Positions 6,601 to 7,518 of a DNA stretch of 7,518 bases are shown here, one piece after another (the first letter of the stretch is position 1; each line of letters opens with the position of its first letter). Under the pieces are notes generated by a model. That model made no database searches, had not been told where the DNA came from, and saw only the letters and a program-made list of their open reading frames with translations. Position numbers and translations under genes: made by a program. Origin of the DNA: Bacteroidota bacterium (GTDB lineage: Bacteria; Bacteroidota; Bacteroidia; Chitinophagales; Chitinophagaceae); contig CANFLP010000086.1 in assembly GCA_947447835.1 (NCBI GenBank), positions 1 to 7,518 of the forward strand, written 5' to 3'.

Positions 6601-7518
6601 TTACGCAGAATTACGAGCCGCGTTAATAATACCAAACATGGTTCTGGTTAACAATTTTTCATAAGACACTTTTAGAGTAGGATCAATGTTTGGCTCTTGT
6701 ACTCTACACAACGCATACTGTTGCAAAGTAAGTAAAGGCAATACAATTCTGTCTCTTAATAATATAGAGTGTTTTGCAACAGTATCATTTTCCATTAAAC
6801 TGTTGGTATTACTTAACTCTAAATATAGTTGTGTAGTAAGCTTAAACTCTTCTTTAATAATATTCCAAATTTCGCTATACTCAGGATCATTGTCAATGTA
6901 TTTGGTAATGGCAAAACTAGATTTTACCATACTCATCATGCTATTGTCTATCAAGGTTTTAAAGAATCCAATATTGTTAAAAAGTGATTGCACTTCCTTC
7001 CACATTCCTTTTTCCTTCATTACTTGTAATGCTGTTCCTACGCCAAAGAATCCTGGTACATTTTGTTTTAACTGACTCCAGCTCCCAACAAATGGTATAG
7101 CGCGCAAGTCTTCAAATTTTAATGTATTACCCGCACCTCTTTTGGCTGGACGGCTAGCGATATTACTTTTGCTATAATAATTTAAAGGGCTAAATTTTTG
7201 CAAATAGGGTAAGAACAAGGGATGCTCTTTTAATTGTTGATAGGATTGGTAACTAATGCTTCCCAATTCTTCCAATATTAAACGGTCCTGTTGAGATAAT
7301 TGTAATTTAGTATCTGCAAATAATTCATGGCTAACACCTGCACTTAATAGTTGCTCTAAATTATATTGAGATGAATGGATGGTGCCAAAATTGGAAGTAA
7401 TGGTTTGACCTTGTATGGTAACTTGAATTTCTTCATTCTCTACTAAATTTCCCATTGAAGCATAAAACTGGTGTGTTTTACCACCACCTCTACTTGGTGG
7501 TCCACCACGGCCATCAAA
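6601..7518 (-). CDS. ppc: Phosphoenolpyruvate carboxylase, C-terminal part (runs off right edge)
   Basis: PEP carboxylase adds bicarbonate to PEP to give oxaloacetate, feeding the TCA cycle. The frame is open to the right edge, so this is the last 305 residues of a protein usually 850-900 long. The ATG at 7455 is internal: 21 in-frame codons precede it and encode FDGRGGPPSRGGGKTH, the conserved glycine-rich active-site loop. Further blocks are ASRPAKR (121-127 of this fragment; R123 matches E. coli Arg699), LRAIPF (139-144; R140 matches Arg713), and the C-terminus ARNSA, equivalent to MRNTG in E. coli. By alignment from memory, the four residues that bind the inhibitor aspartate in E. coli (R587, K773, R832, N881) appear as R10, K199, R255 and N303, so feedback inhibition may be kept. 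The loop has Asp where E. coli has His579. The gene is convergent with the glycosylase gene, with a 45-base gap. Confidence 0.96.
   Translation of the reverse strand, partial: FDGRGGPPSRGGGKTHQFYASMGNLVENEEIQVTIQGQTITSNFGTIHSSQYNLEQLLSAGVSHELFADTKLQLSQQDRLILEELGSISYQSYQQLKEHPLFLPYLQKFSPLNYYSKSNIASRPAKRGAGNTLKFEDLRAIPFVGSWSQLKQNVPGFFGVGTALQVMKEKGMWKEVQSLFNNIGFFKTLIDNSMMSMVKSSFAITKYIDNDPEYSEIWNIIKEEFKLTTQLYLELSNTNSLMENDTVAKHSILLRDRIVLPLLTLQQYALCRVQEPNIDPTLKVSYEKLLTRTMFGIINAARNSA

Noticed and set aside
6592..6606. Hairpin GCGTAA-TCA-TTACGC at the end of ppc
   Set aside because: The stem is only six bases, overlaps the stop codon, and is followed on the minus strand by a broken T-rich tail (CTTATTTATT). 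It is too weak to call a terminator.

Overview
The window is a stretch of ordinary core chromosome from a member of the Bacteroidota, most likely Chitinophagaceae or a near relative. Four things point there. The DNA is AT-rich. Shine-Dalgarno sequences are absent before the starts. Bacteroidota-type promoter elements (TTTG, about 19 bases, TAnnTTTG) precede several genes. The proteins also carry lineage variants: the FDGRGGPPSRGGGKTH loop in PEP carboxylase, LGHPGTLP in GatB, and an M23 peptidase with the DNDVYRSIFEADPIP stretch next to alaS. The family assignment comes from memory of such proteins, not from a search.

Layout, left to right: the N-terminal part of gatB (minus strand, running off the left edge); an exported protein with two PDZ domains (minus, ending in a hairpin terminator that abuts the gatB start); alaS (minus, with its own hairpin terminator); a membrane-anchored M23 metallopeptidase (plus, divergent from alaS across a 92-base gap whose promoter elements overlap the coding start); a small exported NTF2-like/DUF4440 protein (minus, convergent with the peptidase); a short AlkA-type DNA glycosylase (plus, divergent from the NTF2-like gene); and the C-terminal third of ppc, PEP carboxylase (minus, running off the right edge).

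The genes alternate in direction and appear to be mostly single transcription units. They cover translation (gatB, alaS), cell wall maintenance (M23), alkylation repair (glycosylase), anaplerosis (ppc) and two exported proteins of unknown role. I see no mobile element, CRISPR array, RNA gene, phage or defence cassette. There is no gap between genes longer than about 185 bases. I did not find an undescribed multi-gene system. The most unusual items are the protease-less twin-PDZ protein with its alternating Asn/Val N-terminal region, the gatB start pressed against a terminator, and the interleaved alaS/M23 promoter region.
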